Source: Actinopolyspora lacussalsi (GTDB lineage Bacteria; Actinomycetota; Actinomycetes; Mycobacteriales; Pseudonocardiaceae). From it: a stretch of 64,000 bases of DNA. Location: positions 3,923,501 to 3,987,500 of the forward strand of contig JAURUC010000001.1 of assembly GCA_030803735.1 (NCBI GenBank), written 5' to 3'. Position 1 is the first letter of the stretch. Every line of letters starts with the position of its first letter. Made by a program: the position numbers and the translations under genes. Shown piece after piece: positions 34,154 to 43,492 of this stretch. The notes under the pieces are model-generated. The model saw only the letters and a program-made list of their open reading frames with translations. It ran no database searches and had not been told where the DNA came from.

Positions 34154-34306
34154 GGCGTCTTCCCTCCTGCCGGGTGAACACGGTCGACATCGGCGACGCT
34201 ATCGCGAAATGACGCCGGGTGCCCGTGTGGAAAAGCTCCGTGTTCTACCCCGTTCGAAGGACTCGGCCGGTTTCCCGCTGGTTTTCCCGACGGGACGGCC
34301 CGGGAA

Positions 34307-36061
34307 TCAGCGTTGTGCCACCAGGAATCCCGCGCCGCGTAGCCTGCTCGCCTCGGCCTCGCCGTCGAGCACCGTTCGGCCCCCGGCCGAAAGCCTGATG
34401 CCGTCCAGATAGACCCCTCTGCCCACGTACCGTTCGTCCGGTACGAAGCGCCAACGCACCAGTGTTCGCCCGGAACGCCCCTCCGGAACGGTACCGCGCA
34501 CCCGCCACCAGGCACGGTGGCCGGAACCGGCCAGTTCGGTCACGGGGTGTCTCGGGGAACCCGGCCCTCTGGTGTGCAGCCGCACCGGGTGCCACGAGGT
34601 TCCGTCGTCGTCGCTGTACTCCACCAGCAACCTGTCGGCGCCGTCGGTGTCCCGCTGGGTGTCCACGAACGCCCCGAACGAGACCCGAAGTCGGCCGTCG
34701 GTCGCCACGGGGTCGGTGGTCAGCGTGGCTTCCCCCTTCGAGATGCCGCCACCGGTGAACCAGGCGGTCGGGCCGTGCCGCGGCTCCACGGCCATGGAGC
34801 GGGCCAGACCCTGTGCCAGCGCCACCCGCGCAGGGTTGTTCGAACCCCACTCCCGCGATGGGTGGACGCGGTTGGTCAGCAGGATCGCCATCGAACGCGA
34901 CCGCGGATCGAGCACCATCGAGGTCCCCGTGTATCCCGTGTGCCCCGCACTGCGTGGGCCGGTCAGCCCGGCCATGTACCACCGCTGTTCCAGCTCGAAG
35001 CCGAGTCCGTGCGAGTGCTCCGGGAACTCGGTGTTGTAGTCGGTCAGCATCAGCTCCACGCTGCGCTCGCGCAGGATGCGCTCGCCGCCGTAGCTTCCGC
35101 CGTTGAGGATCGCCTGCCCGAGCACGGCCAGGTCCTCCGCCGTGCCGAAGACTCCCGCGTGGCCCGCTATTCCCCCCAGCGACCAGGCGTTCTCGTCGTG
35201 CACCCTGCCACGCACCATGCCGCGCGGCGGATCGCTCTGGAATTCCGTGGCCGCGATCCGGTGCAGCTTCGAGCGCGGCGGCAGGTAGCCCGTGTCGGTC
35301 ATGCCCAGCGGTTCGGTGATTCCCCGGGAGACCACGCTGTCCAATCGCCGTCCGGTCACCCGTTCGAGCAGTTCACCGAGCACGATCATGTTCGGATCGG
35401 AGTAGTTGTAGGTGCTGCCCGGCTCGGCGACCGGTTCGAGGTTCATCACGTGCGGAATCCGCTCTCGCTCCGGCAGCTCCCACAGCTTCACCACCGACTG
35501 CAGCCCGGAGGTGTGGGTCAGCAGCCGGCGCACCGTGATCCCCGACTTCCCGTGGTTGCCGAACTCGGGCAGGTACCGCGCGACCGGTTCGGTCAGCTCG
35601 ACGCGCCCCGCCTCGACCTGCTGCAACACCGCTACGGAGGTGAACAGCTTGGTCATCGAGGCGAGGTCGAAGATCGTGTCCGGGGCGGTTCTCTCCTGCC
35701 GCTCCGGGGGGAGCTCGGTGCCCGTTCCGTCGGCGTAGCGCAGTTCGTGCCCCACCGCCTCGTGACTGACCACCATGCCGTCGTGGGCCAGCAGGCTCAC
35801 CGCGCCCGCGTACATCGGTTTCTCCCGATCCGGGGTGGATTCGCTCCAGTCGGCCAGCCGCGCCGTCGCCTCCCGGATCGGTGCGGGCGCCAATCCGGCC
35901 CGCCGAGGTGTGGCCTCGCGTAGTCGCGTGTCCGCGGCGGAGAACCCCTCGTGCGGCAGATCGAACCGGCCGCTCGCCCGGACTCCGGGGGCGGGCGCGG
36001 AAGCGCAGGTCGTCACGGTCAGCATCGACAGCAGTGCCGTCACCAGCAGCGGGTTGCGCAT
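34307..36061 (-). CDS. amiE: AmiE-like serine hydrolase lipoprotein (beta-lactamase fold)
   Basis: A 584-residue exported serine hydrolase. ATG 36061 has a strong ribosome-binding site (GAGGTGAGG) and gives MRNPLLVTALLSMLTVTTC, a lipoprotein signal with an approximate lipobox at Cys19. The beta-lactamase/class C-like catalytic domain has SMTK (in FDLASMTKLF), Y-S-N (TYNYSD) and HTGYTG. A beta-rich C-terminal domain follows from about 430. Its place beside namZ and nagZ mirrors B. subtilis AmiE (YbbE), an N-acetylmuramyl-L-alanine amidase of this fold, which is the basis for the symbol. A D-Ala-D-Ala carboxypeptidase or esterase is the alternative. Confidence 0.75.
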   Translation of the reverse strand: MRNPLLVTALLSMLTVTTCASAPAPGVRASGRFDLPHEGFSAADTRLREATPRRAGLAPAPIREATARLADWSESTPDREKPMYAGAVSLLAHDGMVVSHEAVGHELRYADGTGTELPPERQERTAPDTIFDLASMTKLFTSVAVLQQVEAGRVELTEPVARYLPEFGNHGKSGITVRRLLTHTSGLQSVVKLWELPERERIPHVMNLEPVAEPGSTYNYSDPNMIVLGELLERVTGRRLDSVVSRGITEPLGMTDTGYLPPRSKLHRIAATEFQSDPPRGMVRGRVHDENAWSLGGIAGHAGVFGTAEDLAVLGQAILNGGSYGGERILRERSVELMLTDYNTEFPEHSHGLGFELEQRWYMAGLTGPRSAGHTGYTGTSMVLDPRSRSMAILLTNRVHPSREWGSNNPARVALAQGLARSMAVEPRHGPTAWFTGGGISKGEATLTTDPVATDGRLRVSFGAFVDTQRDTDGADRLLVEYSDDDGTSWHPVRLHTRGPGSPRHPVTELAGSGHRAWWRVRGTVPEGRSGRTLVRWRFVPDERYVGRGVYLDGIRLSAGGRTVLDGEAEASRLRGAGFLVAQR

Positions 36062-36210
36062 CCTCACCTCACGGTGTTGGAACTTCATCGGTTCGGTTCC
36101 CGTGGTGTTCGTTCGGCGGTGTGTCGTGCTCTGTCCGGTTCCTGATCCGTTGTTCGTTATCTGATCCGTCGTCCGCTCCCGGTCCGCTCTCCGTGCCCGG
36201 TCGTGCCGGT

Positions 36211-37518
36211 TCAGCGGTACAGCAGGTAGGGGCGGCGGCGCCGCCGGAAATCGGCCAGTTCCGTCTCCCAGGCCCCGACGACGTCGCCCGCGTCCGCACC
36301 CGCCTCGATCATCTCGCGCAGGCGGGCGGACCCGGTGAGGTCGTCGATCCAGTGGTCCGATCGCCACCCGAACACCTCCGGGTAGAGCCCTCGGGCCCGC
36401 ACGAGCATCCGCACCGCCGTGCCGATCGCGTCGAACTCCGCGTCTCCGGTGCGGTAGAGCCGCACCCCGCCACAGGTCTCGTCCCGGTGCTTGGAGAAGG
36501 TCGGCACGAAATGGGTCTCCCGGAAGTAGACCCCGGCCGTGCCTTCCGAGTTGAGCCGTTCCGCCCAGCGCCAGTCCACGCCGGGTGCCCCGACGATCTC
36601 GAACGGCCTGGTGGTTCCCCTGCCCTCCGAGAACACCGTGCCCTCGAACATGCCGGTTCCGGGATAGACACGGGCGGTGTCCGGCGTGGGCATGTTCGGG
36701 CTCGGCGGTATCCAGGGCAACCCGGTTCCGGCGAACGAGTGCTTCCTGGACCAGCCGGACATCTCGACCACGTCCAGCTCGGGTAGTCGCTCGTTCTCCC
36801 GCTCGGGCAGGAACTCCGCGTCGAACATGCGTGCCAGCTCGCCGACGGTCATGCCGTGTTGCTGCGCGATCGGCAGTTCACCCACCCCGGAGGCGAACTC
36901 GGGATCGAGCACCGGCCCCGCCGCGTGACCGCCCAGCGGGTTCGGCCGGTCCAGCACGGTCAGCGGCACCCCGACCCGCACCGCCGCCCGCATCGCGGTG
37001 TACATCGTCCAGATGTAGGTGTAGAAGCGCGTTCCGACGTCGGCGATGTCGAACACCAGCCGGTCGATCCCGGCCTGCCGCAGCATCCCGGCCAGTTTCG
37101 CCGTGTCAGCCCCGTAGGTGTCGTACACCGGTATCCCGGTCCGGGGGTCGGTGTAGTCGCCCTCCGAACCGCCCGCCTGCGCGGTGCCCCGGAAACCGTG
37201 CTCCGGGCCGAAAACGGCCGTCACCTCGACGCCCTCGGCGGCGTGCATCTCGTCGACGATGTGCGGCAGCCCCGCGCGCGGCCGGGTGACCACGGAGGTG
37301 GGATTGGCGATCACGCCGAGCCCGGCGCCGCGGAGGCGATCCCATCCCGTGGCGGCGAGCTCGTCCGCCCCGGTCCGTACCGGTTCGTCGTCGGCTCGTC
37401 GTTCGGAGCCCCGCTCGGTTCCCCGCTCGGCGCCGGCGGCCGAGGCGCCGGTGAGTCCCAGCATCGGAGCCGTCACGGCGGAGGAGAGCAGGAACCTCCT
37501 GCGGTCCAGTTCACCCAA
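36211..37518 (-). CDS. namZ: Exo-beta-N-acetylmuramidase NamZ (DUF1343)
   Basis: A 435-residue DUF1343 (GH171-type) enzyme. It starts MGELDRRRFLLSSAVTAPML, a Tat signal peptide with twin arginines. Diagnostic blocks are GVIANPTSVV, FGPEHGFRGTAQAG, VFDIADVGTRFYTYIWTMY and FVPTFSKHRDETCGGVRLY. B. subtilis NamZ removes terminal MurNAc from glycan fragments after NagZ acts. The gene starts nine bases after the nagZ stop, so they share a transcript nagZ-namZ and probably amiE. Family assignment is firm, and activity is inferred from family and context. Confidence 0.9.
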   Translation of the reverse strand: MGELDRRRFLLSSAVTAPMLGLTGASAAGAERGTERGSERRADDEPVRTGADELAATGWDRLRGAGLGVIANPTSVVTRPRAGLPHIVDEMHAAEGVEVTAVFGPEHGFRGTAQAGGSEGDYTDPRTGIPVYDTYGADTAKLAGMLRQAGIDRLVFDIADVGTRFYTYIWTMYTAMRAAVRVGVPLTVLDRPNPLGGHAAGPVLDPEFASGVGELPIAQQHGMTVGELARMFDAEFLPERENERLPELDVVEMSGWSRKHSFAGTGLPWIPPSPNMPTPDTARVYPGTGMFEGTVFSEGRGTTRPFEIVGAPGVDWRWAERLNSEGTAGVYFRETHFVPTFSKHRDETCGGVRLYRTGDAEFDAIGTAVRMLVRARGLYPEVFGWRSDHWIDDLTGSARLREMIEAGADAGDVVGAWETELADFRRRRRPYLLYR

Positions 37519-37527
37519 CTCGCCACC

Positions 37528-39366
37528 TCACCAGGTGATTCCGTGGCCGAACGGATAACGCGGTGTGTCGGGGCGGTCCGGATCGGGAACCGGAACCGGC
37601 AACTTGCCCGAGGGGGACACCACACCGAACAGCACTCTTGTCAGGGATCGCATCGACACTTCTCGGTAGGAGTAGGTGGCCAGCCAGGTGCCGATGTCGT
37701 CAACGCAGGCCGCGTCGTAGGGATCGCGCACAGCCACGGCGATCACGGGGGCGTCCGCACGGCTCAACGAGCGGAGCAGCTCGCGTTGTGCGCCGCCGGA
37801 TTCGCGCCAGGCACCGTTGGTCAGCACGATCGTCACGTCGTGCCGTCCGGCGCGGTCGACAGCCTCGCCGATCAGTCGGTCGTCCGGCGAGTCGCCGGTT
37901 CGCAGCGTTTCCGCCATTCGGTGGTGCCGTCGGATCTCGGCGGCCAGGGCGGTGGTTGTCGTTTCGCCCCATCCCGTGACGAACACGCTTCCCACCGCTG
38001 CTCGCAGCGGCAGCAGACCGGGGTCGTCGCGCAGCGCCGTCACGGTCTCGTCGGTGATCCGCAGCGCCTGCCGCCGGTGCCGGGCAGTGCCGACCGTCCG
38101 ATCCACCGCCGCGGTGTCCACCAGGGGAGCCGAGACCGTCCCGCGCCGGTCCTTCATGCTCAGGATCCGCAGCACGCTGCGGTCTATGTCTCGTTCGGAC
38201 AGCCTGCCCGAACGCACGGCATCGGTCACCGCCCCGATCGCCGTGGACAGGTCCCCCGGCATCAACAGCTGATCGGCTCCCGCCTCCAGCGCCAGCACGG
38301 GAACTTCCTCGGCTGGGTGCAGCTCGTGCACTCCCGCCATCCGCAGCGAGTCGGTGACCACCACCCCCTGGAAACCGAGTTCCTCGCGCAGCAACCCGGT
38401 GAGAATCCGCCGCGAAAGAGTCGCGGGTTCCCCGGAGGGGTCGAGTTCGGGGAACTTCAGGTGTCCCGTCATCACCGCGTCGGTGCCCTCGTCGATGGCG
38501 GCGCGGAACGGTGGTGCGTCCAACCGTCGCCACTGCCGCTCGCTGTGGTCGATTACGGGAAGGTCGGTGTGGCTGTCCACACTGGTGTCGCCGTGACCGG
38601 GGAAGTGCTTGACGGTGGCCGAGACCGTGTTTCGCGCCGCGCCCGCGCGTTGGTAGCCGCGTATCTGGGAGCGGGTCAGTTCCGCGGCCAGTTCCGGCGA
38701 GGAGGCGAAGGAACGCACCCCGATGACCGGGTTCTCCGGGTTGACGTTGACATCGCCGACCGGCGCGAAGTTCTGGGTGAAGCCCATGGCGCGCAACTCT
38801 CGACCGGTGATGCGTGCCGCACGGTTCGCCGCGCCCGGCTCGCGGGCCGCTCCCAGCGCCATGCTTCCTGGCAGTACCGTCGCGGGTTCACCTATCCGGG
38901 TGATGGCACCCTGCTCCTGGTCGGTGGCGATGGTCAGTGGAATTCCGGCCCCCGAGTCCAGCGCGGCACGCTGCAACCCGTTCGAGAGTTCGGCGATCTG
39001 CCGTGGCTCCCGCAGACTGTCGGTCCAGGAGAAGTGGATGACGCCGCCGAGCCGGAACCGTCGCACCACCTCGGCGGGAGACCCCACCCCGTACTCGGTG
39101 CGGTTGGTGGGATGGTCGGTGTCGACCGTGGCCCCGTACACCACCGTCACGAAGAGCTGCCCCACCTTCTGCGGTAGCGACATGTTCCGCACTGTGCGGT
39201 GGGCCCAGTCGGTTATCCCCGTGAGCGGTGGCCGGTCGGCTCCTGCCGCATCGGACGCGCCCTGGTGGCGCTGTCCGTCCCTGCCGTCGGCGGCGGCCAA
39301 GGTGCCCAGCGTCGCCGTCCCGAGCGCGACAGTACCGAGCTGCCGCCTGCCGAATGTCGCTGCCAC
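37528..39366 (-). CDS. nagZ: Exported GH3 beta-N-acetylglucosaminidase NagZ
   Basis: A 612-residue GH3 enzyme. KHFPGHGDTSVDSHTDLP holds the His/Asp acid-base dyad typical of NagZ, and the nucleophile is D339 (VVTDSLRM). GTG 39366 follows GGGAGCTCCCT and starts a signal peptide with FGRRQLG, probably Tat-dependent. A C-terminal domain from about 400 is present as in the two-domain secreted NagZ of B. subtilis, unlike the short cytosolic E. coli enzyme. It would release GlcNAc from muropeptides outside the membrane. It leads the nagZ-namZ-amiE transcript, with a leader or gap of about 630 nt upstream. Confidence 0.9.
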   Translation of the reverse strand: MAATFGRRQLGTVALGTATLGTLAAADGRDGQRHQGASDAAGADRPPLTGITDWAHRTVRNMSLPQKVGQLFVTVVYGATVDTDHPTNRTEYGVGSPAEVVRRFRLGGVIHFSWTDSLREPRQIAELSNGLQRAALDSGAGIPLTIATDQEQGAITRIGEPATVLPGSMALGAAREPGAANRAARITGRELRAMGFTQNFAPVGDVNVNPENPVIGVRSFASSPELAAELTRSQIRGYQRAGAARNTVSATVKHFPGHGDTSVDSHTDLPVIDHSERQWRRLDAPPFRAAIDEGTDAVMTGHLKFPELDPSGEPATLSRRILTGLLREELGFQGVVVTDSLRMAGVHELHPAEEVPVLALEAGADQLLMPGDLSTAIGAVTDAVRSGRLSERDIDRSVLRILSMKDRRGTVSAPLVDTAAVDRTVGTARHRRQALRITDETVTALRDDPGLLPLRAAVGSVFVTGWGETTTTALAAEIRRHHRMAETLRTGDSPDDRLIGEAVDRAGRHDVTIVLTNGAWRESGGAQRELLRSLSRADAPVIAVAVRDPYDAACVDDIGTWLATYSYREVSMRSLTRVLFGVVSPSGKLPVPVPDPDRPDTPRYPFGHGITW

Positions 39367-39998
39367 GAGGGAGCTCCCGTTCCACGGAACTTGGATTCGC
39401 CGGTGGCGGCCGTCGTGGGTTCTGGAACGCGGCGGAGAACCGAACGCTTGGGAGAACCGTGAGTGTCCCACCGGATACCCGATCGGCTGTGTAAGTTACC
39501 CACGGTGTGTGAGGCGGTCAACGCTACGCGCCGTGCCGGTGACTTTTCGGGTGAGTGGTGCCACCGCGGCAGGGCTCGCCCCCTGGGCATAATGGTGGCG
39601 CCCGCCAGTTCGACTGACGAGCGCCACTCTCCCGGCGCGAACCTGCGGGTTACCAAGCGTGTTCTGACTGTCGTATCCTGCGGGCTCGGCGCCCGGCGTC
39701 CCGGTACGCAACCCTGAGAACGACTGTGCCTTTATTCAGCGGCTGCGCGTGGGTTCCCGCCATCGCGCCCGGAGCCCCGTCGGGGAGACGTTGCTTCTCC
39801 TCCGCAACGTCCCTGGCCAACCAGGGTTCCGTACTTCCTTTGTAGACCGCGTGACGAGCTCTCGCAAGTCCCGGAGCGAGATCGTCTCACGGGCTCGTGA
39901 CGGGCGGGCGGTGAACGGGACTCCTCGCGGGGCGCGGGGCGCTTCTCCCGTGGTCACAGCGGGCGCTTCGGCCCACGGAGGTGGGCGCTCCACCGGCT
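39367..39998. other. Long non-coding gap with hairpins upstream of nagZ
   Basis: I see no supported gene in these 632 bases. Structures include GACGTTGC / GCAACGTC at 39787-39811, adjoining CCCTGG-CCAA-CCAGGG at 39811-39826, and a CCCCG-rich stem near 39775. Either they end the HAD gene transcript or they form a structured leader for nagZ. I compared the region by eye with the c-di-AMP (ydaO) riboswitch and do not see its core. Confidence 0.4.
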
Positions 39999-40820
39999 TC
40001 ACCGATTCGCGCGCCGTCGCCGCCACCACAGCCCGTAGGCCACTCCGGCGGCGACGACCCCCAGCGCCACGGCGGCCGTGGTCACGGTGGTCGCGGACGG
40101 AGTGGGGAACCGTGCCCGCAGCGATACCGGGTGCTCGAACACCAGCGCGGGCCAGCCGCGCTGCGCCGCCTCCTTGCGGAGGCCGCGGTCCGGGTTGACC
40201 ACGGTCGGGTGGCCCACCAGCTCCAACAGCGGCAGATCGGTGATCGAGTCGGAGTAGGCGTGGCACTCCGACAGCGGGTAGCCCTCCCGCTCGGCGATCT
40301 CGGCCGCCGCGCGTGCCTTCTCGGTGCCGGTGCAGTAGAACTCCAACTCGCCCGTGTAGCGCCCGTCCTCGATCCGCATCCGGCTGCTCGCCCAGTTCGT
40401 GACACCGAGCAGGCGGGACACGGGGGCCACCACCTCCTCACCGGACGCCGAGAGCACCACCACGTCGTCGTCCTCGGCGCGGTGTTCGGAGATGAGTTGG
40501 GTGGCTTCCCGGTAGACCAGCGGATCCACGATGTCGTGCAGCGTCTCGTCGACGATCGCGTCGACCTGCTCGACGTCCCACCCGGCGCACAGCGAGGCCA
40601 GGTGCTGCCGCATTCGTTCCATCTGGTCGCTGTCCGCGCCCGCGAGCATGAACATGAACTGGGCGTAGGCGCTCTTCAGCACTGCCCGGCGGTTGATCAG
40701 CCCTTCCCGGAAGAACGGTTTGCTGAACGCGAGCGTGCTCGATCGGGCGATGATCGTCCTGTCCAGATCGAAGAACGCCGCCCCGCGTGCTTCGCGGTTC
40801 TCGGCAGCATGCTGGGTCAC
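39999..40820 (-). CDS. HAD-IB-family phosphatase (Rv3661-like)
   Basis: A 273-residue phosphatase. Motif I is FFDLDRTII, motif II lies in VVVLSASGEE, and motif III/IV is the acidic segment AYSDSITDLPLLELVGHPTV. The SerB-like fold acts on phosphomonoesters; phosphoserine and lipid phosphates are both possible. A C-terminal transmembrane helix (TTAAVALGVVAAGVAYGLWW) with a basic tail anchors it. GTG 40820 (VTQHAAENREARGAAFF) is chosen. It is divergent from the 6C RNA and ssd, as in mycobacteria. Confidence 0.87.
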   Translation of the reverse strand: MTQHAAENREARGAAFFDLDRTIIARSSTLAFSKPFFREGLINRRAVLKSAYAQFMFMLAGADSDQMERMRQHLASLCAGWDVEQVDAIVDETLHDIVDPLVYREATQLISEHRAEDDDVVVLSASGEEVVAPVSRLLGVTNWASSRMRIEDGRYTGELEFYCTGTEKARAAAEIAEREGYPLSECHAYSDSITDLPLLELVGHPTVVNPDRGLRKEAAQRGWPALVFEHPVSLRARFPTPSATTVTTAAVALGVVAAGVAYGLWWRRRRANR

Positions 40821-41110
40821 ACCGCCAGCATAGGAGCCGTTCCGGCCGGAAGCGCTCCAGTCGGTCCGAGCCGGGGCCCGGACCGCTCCGAGCTGGTTCA
40901 CCGCTCCGGCCGGTCACGCTTGTGCCGCTGCGCGAACGAGCCGTGCCAGTTAACTCTTTCGAATGAAAATAATGCTGGTTTTGAGCACGCAACGTGCAGA
41001 TGCAGTTGCATGTGAACGGTTCGATTAATCCAAATGCAGGTTTTCGACCAGGAACATTCCTCCTAATGGACGCAACGCGTCCGTTCGAGGATGAGCGATA
41101 CAGTGGAGGA

Positions 41111-41204
41111 GGTCCGGTGCACCGGACAGTTCAGCCCAACCCCCCGGGGCTGAACCACTGGCGGCCCTCGTCCCTCCCCCCTGGCGAGGGCCGCCCCTCT
41201 TTTC
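41111..41204 (+). ncRNA. 6C small RNA (B11-like)
   Basis: Two adjacent hairpins each expose six cytosines. GTTCAGCCC / GGGCTGAAC (41129-41155) encloses AACCCCCCG. GGCGGCCCTCG / CGAGGGCCGCC (41160-41195) encloses a loop with CCCCCC at 41176-41181. A T-rich tail CCTCTTTT follows. This is the defining layout of the actinobacterial 6C RNA, and M. tuberculosis B11/6C lies between Rv3660c (ssd) and Rv3661 (HAD), the same neighbours as here. A self-complementary GTCCGGTGCACCGGAC precedes the hairpins. TACAGT at 41099 is a possible -10 box. 6C targets mRNAs through its C-rich loops. Confidence 0.9.
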
Positions 41205-41244
41205 CGGTCCCGTGTTTTCCGGTCCCGTGTTTTCCGGCCCCGTG
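41200..41244 (+). repeat. 15-bp triplicated T-tract repeat after 6C RNA
   Basis: TTTTCCGGTCCCGTG occurs three times in tandem (third copy has GGCCCC). The first T-run is the 6C terminator tail, so the end of the RNA gene has been reiterated, perhaps giving backup termination before ssd. Confidence 0.75.
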
Positions 41245-41437
41245 GTTCCGTCGGTTACGTCCACATCGCCCCGGATCGTCCACAGCTGCTCGATCTCGTG
41301 CTGGCGCACCGGACCCACCCGGCCGCACGGTGGACGGGACAGGGAAGTGAGCAAGGTGAACGCGGCAGGGCGTTGGCCGGCACCGGGGGAGAACTCACCG
41401 TGCCGCCGAGCCCGCCGCTATCGGGGGTGCCAGTGGG

Positions 41438-42622
41438 ATGTCGGAAGACGCGAAGCGGGGACACACGAAGTCGGGACAAGCGAGCCCCGGGCGCGTGACG
41501 CCGGGAGAACCGCTGATCGTCACCGACGATCCCGATCTCGCCGCGGAACTGGCGGGGGTGGCCGCGGCGGCGGGCTGTGAGCCGCGCCGTGTCGCCACGG
41601 TACGAGAGGTGGGCGAGTCCTGGCACGAGGCTCCCGTGGTGCTGCTGGACACCGGGGCGCTGGAGGAGTGCTCGGCGGTGGGGCTCCCACAGCGCTCCGG
41701 GCTGATCCTGGTCACCACGCGGGCGGAGCCGGAGTTCTGGCGAGCCGCCTTCCGGAGCGGGGCACAACACGCCGTCGAACTCGCTTCCGAGGAGCAACGT
41801 CTGGTGGGACTGCTCACCGAACTCACCGAGGACGTCCCGCCCCGGGAGGGAAGTCTGTTGGCGGTACTCGGCGGCTGTGGCGGAGCGGGGGCCTCGGTGC
41901 TGGCCGCCGTCACCGGTGTGCTCGCCGCCCGTGCGGGCGGGCACTGCACGTTGCTCGACTGCGACCCACTGGGCGGAGGTCTGGATCTGCTGCTGGGGGA
42001 GGAACACACTTCCGGGGTGCGGTGGTCGGAACTGTCGCTGGGCACCGGGAGGTTCACCGCCGCGGCGTTGCGGGAGGCCCTACCCTCCCGGCGGCTCGGT
42101 TCCGGCGAGATCGCCACCCTGAGCTGCTCCAGGGACGAGGTGCCGCGCGGCATGACCCCCGATTCGGTGTGCGCCGTGCTCGACGCCGCCCGCAGGGCCG
42201 GTCAGACCGTGGTGTGCGATCTGCCTCGCGTGCAGAACGAGTCCACTCTGGCGGTGCTGCGTCGCGCCGATCTCGTGGTGCTCGTGGTCCCGGCCGAGAT
42301 ACGGGCTTGCGTCGCGGCGGGTGGAGTGCTCGACGCCGTCCGGGACGTCGTGCCCGGACAGCTCCGGGCGATCGTGCGGGGGCCTTCGCCCGGAGGATTG
42401 CGCCTGGTGGACATTCGTCGTGCCTTGGGGCTGGAAGTGCTCACCGTGATGCGAACGGACCGTGGGCTCGCCGCGCTCGTCGATCGGTTCGGATTGTGTG
42501 CCGTTCGGCTCGGTGAGCACCGACCACCGGTTCGTGCCGGCAGGAAACTGCTCACCCAGCTGAACGAGATCACCGGTGAAGTGGCGCGAACGGCTACCCG
42601 GCGGGAGACCCTCGCGCAGTAA
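41438..42622 (+). CDS. ssd: Septum site-determining protein Ssd (CpaE/TadZ-like)
   Basis: A 394-residue MinD/ParA-superfamily protein. A receiver-like N-terminal domain (about 25-125) precedes the ATPase-like domain. The P-loop is degenerate, VLGGCGGAGASVLAA, with no P-loop lysine before the serine, so ATP hydrolysis may be lost. LLDCDPLGGGLDLLLGEEHT is the switch-like segment. M. tuberculosis Ssd (Rv3660c) affects septation and the dormancy regulon; CpaE/TadZ homologues position Tad secretion machines. It precedes the Tad genes here, so both roles are possible. Confidence 0.88.
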   Translation: MSEDAKRGHTKSGQASPGRVTPGEPLIVTDDPDLAAELAGVAAAAGCEPRRVATVREVGESWHEAPVVLLDTGALEECSAVGLPQRSGLILVTTRAEPEFWRAAFRSGAQHAVELASEEQRLVGLLTELTEDVPPREGSLLAVLGGCGGAGASVLAAVTGVLAARAGGHCTLLDCDPLGGGLDLLLGEEHTSGVRWSELSLGTGRFTAAALREALPSRRLGSGEIATLSCSRDEVPRGMTPDSVCAVLDAARRAGQTVVCDLPRVQNESTLAVLRRADLVVLVVPAEIRACVAAGGVLDAVRDVVPGQLRAIVRGPSPGGLRLVDIRRALGLEVLTVMRTDRGLAALVDRFGLCAVRLGEHRPPVRAGRKLLTQLNEITGEVARTATRRETLAQ

Positions 42623-43492
42623 GGCCGTTCCCCGTTTCGGCTCGCTCGCGGTGGTACCGGCGGGGATGGCCCTCCGACTCTGTAGCACGAGACTTCGAAC
42701 ACCTTTTTACGTTTCGTGTTCGGTTTTCGGTGTTCTTGCCTCGTGTGGACGCGGAAAGATCATCGAATCTTCCGGTCAAAATCGTGCTTCTTTTCGGTTG
42801 CGATTCGGGATACCCGGCCGTGGAACACCGCGATCGCTTCCGGTGCCGAAATTCGGCACGAGCGTGGTTGCGAGTCCGTCCCAATCCGGCGATGTCGCCG
42901 ATTTCGTGGTGCGCCCGGCACTCCGGGGGCCCGACTGCTCGGGTGAGTCCCGCTTTCGGCATCCGGCTCTCCCCAGGAGAGGAAGCGGTTCTCCCAAGGG
43001 GAAGGACTCGCTACGAGCCGATGCTCGGTACCTACGGCGAAAGGCGCTCACCGATCCGTACCGGAGTGAGCAAGCATCGGTGCTCGGGAGTGTCCCCCGT
43101 GCTCGGTCACGGTGTTTTCCCTGCTTTTCCTCGGTTTCCCCCAGGCTGATCCGTGTATCGTGGTCTCTCTTCGGCTACCTTAGCGTCGTTCGGGACGGTT
43201 CGCACGATGGAAGGAATCAGTGCGGCATGGCTCCCGTGTGCCGGGATCTCGTGTGCCGGGCTCTCGGATGCCGTGCTCCCGGGGCGGGGAGTTTCGATCT
43301 TCGAGGAAGATTCTTTTTCGTTGATGTCGAATTTGATCCGGCAAAGTTCGGGACAATGCCGGTAAACTCGCCGAAGAGTTCTTGCGCGAAGGCCGCGAAT
43401 ACGACGAGGGGTGCCGTGTTCCGTGGTCACATGCTCGTGGATCCCTTCCGGGGTCACGACTATTTCGGACAGTTGTCGGGAGGAGGTTCGCG
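42623..43492. other. 870-nt A+T-richer gap inside the ssd-tad locus
   Basis: No supported gene on either strand. The stretch 42690-42810 has many T runs unlike the surroundings. Near 43220-43290 the word GTGCCGGG recurs with CTCG spacers. In relatives ssd and tadA are nearly adjacent, so this segment and the next gene look inserted. Confidence 0.45.

Noticed and set aside
36856-39177. 773-codon plus frame across namZ and nagZ
   Set aside because: Shadow of two clearly recognised minus-strand hydrolases.
39720-39830. c-di-AMP (ydaO) riboswitch upstream of nagZ
   Set aside because: Such switches control wall hydrolases in actinomycetes and the leader is long, but the conserved core words are missing on the minus strand.
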